Shown: piece after piece, positions 63,580-64,000 of the stretch
How the letters are laid out: every line of letters starts with the position of its first letter
How positions within the stretch are numbered: position 1 is the stretch's first letter
From: Lachnospiraceae bacterium
Lineage (GTDB): Bacteria; Bacillota; Clostridia; Lachnospirales; Lachnospiraceae
Reading direction: 5' to 3'
NCBI GenBank assembly: GCA_910574285.1
Contig: CAJTAL010000010.1
Coordinates: 62,001 to 126,000 of the forward strand
Length of the DNA: 64,000 nucleotides
Notes under the pieces: model-generated
Seen by the model: the letters and a program-made list of their open reading frames with translations, nothing else
What the model was told of the DNA's origin: nothing
The model's database searches: none
Program-made: the position numbers and the translations under genes

Positions 63580-64000
63580 GCTTTTGCCGGTTACGGCCGT
63601 CCTTTTGCTTCTGGCTATCTGGCAGACAGCCTGCGCGGCCGGGTTGATCTCCGGGTTTTTGCTGCCATCGCCGCTTGAAGTGGCGATGGCGTTTGTAAAG
63701 GATTTCCCGTTGCTTATGGACAATGCGAAGGTGACGCTTCTGGAGGCTTTTATCGGACTGGCGGTGGGTGTTCTGGTAGGGTTTGTAACGGCGGTGCTGA
63801 TGGACTGCTTTGATTGGTTATACAGGGCGGTTTATCCGCTGATCGTACTGACGCAGACAGTACCGACGGTAGCCATCGCTCCCCTTTTGGTGTTATGGTT
63901 CGGATATGAGATGCTTCCTAAAGTGATTCTGATCGTGATCGTTACATTTTTCCCGATCACGGTGAGCCTTCTGGACGGATTCCGGGCATCGGATCAGGAT
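63548..64000 (+). CDS. ABC transporter permease for thiamine or its precursor (partial)
   Basis: From a TTG at 63548 (AAGGAG 12 bases upstream) the frame runs open to the right edge, 151 residues. It begins MKRKLRNITSRLLPVTAVLL and has PSPLEVAMAF, LLEAFIGLAVGVLVGFVTAVL and the permease loop LTQTVPTVAIAPLLVLWFG. This is the SsuC/TauC/ThiX-type pattern. It would carry the precursor HMP or thiamine with a binding protein and ATPase beyond the window. Its place under the TPP riboswitch gives the substrate class. The start overlaps the thiamine-binding gene. Confidence 0.85.
   Translation, partial: MKRKLRNITSRLLPVTAVLLLLAIWQTACAAGLISGFLLPSPLEVAMAFVKDFPLLMDNAKVTLLEAFIGLAVGVLVGFVTAVLMDCFDWLYRAVYPLIVLTQTVPTVAIAPLLVLWFGYEMLPKVILIVIVTFFPITVSLLDGFRASDQD

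Overview
The window is a low-to-mid GC Firmicutes chromosome segment, most probably from a gut Lachnospiraceae (Clostridium cluster XIVa) species. The evidence is strong Shine-Dalgarno sites and sigma-A promoters, a Gram-positive cell-wall gene set (murF, ddl, murI), sporulation genes (spoIIR behind a sigma-F-like promoter, and a SPOCS/LysM protein), several binding-protein-dependent sugar importers, two DUF624 (YesL-like) proteins and Lachnospiraceae-type orphan families. No rRNA, tRNA, CRISPR array or transposase was recognised.

Layout. 1-2.4 kb: a MATE exporter cut by the left edge, divergent from a radical SAM gene, then a structured intergenic region. 2.4-11.7 kb: two divergent AraC regulators, a DUF624 protein, an ABC sugar importer (lipoprotein plus two permeases), a membrane-anchored orphan and a GH36 alpha-galactosidase, together a likely alpha-galactoside (raffinose/melibiose) locus. 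11.9-16.8 kb: a DNA-deoxyinosine glycosylase, a metallophosphoesterase/DUF4474 pair, and sdaAB-sdaAA-chorismate mutase. 16.8-21.3 kb: a LacI regulator divergent from a second ABC sugar importer, with three operator-like palindromes between them. 21.3-28.4 kb, minus strand: HAD phosphatase, murF, ddl, pncB, plsC, malQ. 28.5-45 kb, mostly plus strand: PrcB-like lipoprotein, SPOCS/LysM protein, ispE, GntR regulator, spoIIR, acyl-ACP thioesterase, cvfB, dnaE, pfkA, murI, DUF1934, two orphans, cardiolipin synthase, and an exported trigger-factor-like foldase. 45-53 kb: a phosphoesterase, a MerR-controlled ferredoxin-type aldo/keto reductase, two paralogous AAA-ATPase/PD-(D/E)XK genes flanking a dead phosphotransferase, and an M42 peptidase. 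53-60.3 kb: a beta-galactoside-type locus (DUF624, GH2, two permeases, binding protein, EamA transporter, LacI regulator). 60.5-64 kb: a CitMHS-like ion transporter, a cytidylate-kinase-like protein, and a TPP riboswitch ahead of a thiamine-binding protein and an ABC permease that runs off the right edge.

The most notable points are these. The 53-60 kb sugar locus carries two independent-looking internal losses: an in-frame gap of roughly 280 residues in the GH2 enzyme, and a binding-protein 5' part joined directly to an EamA 3' part. The AAA/nuclease paralogs share a 245-bp tract with no mismatch inside otherwise diverged genes, which suggests gene conversion. Several regulatory sites can be read directly: LacI operators on the start site, AraC-type direct repeats 21 bp apart, a MerR promoter with a 19-bp spacer, a sigma-F promoter and a TPP riboswitch with its terminator. 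Two intergenic regions (about 2137-2248 and 14413-14500) fold on paper into multi-hairpin structures of unknown role. No complete, clearly new multi-gene system was found. The AAA/nuclease pair and the two structured intergenic elements are the best leads.
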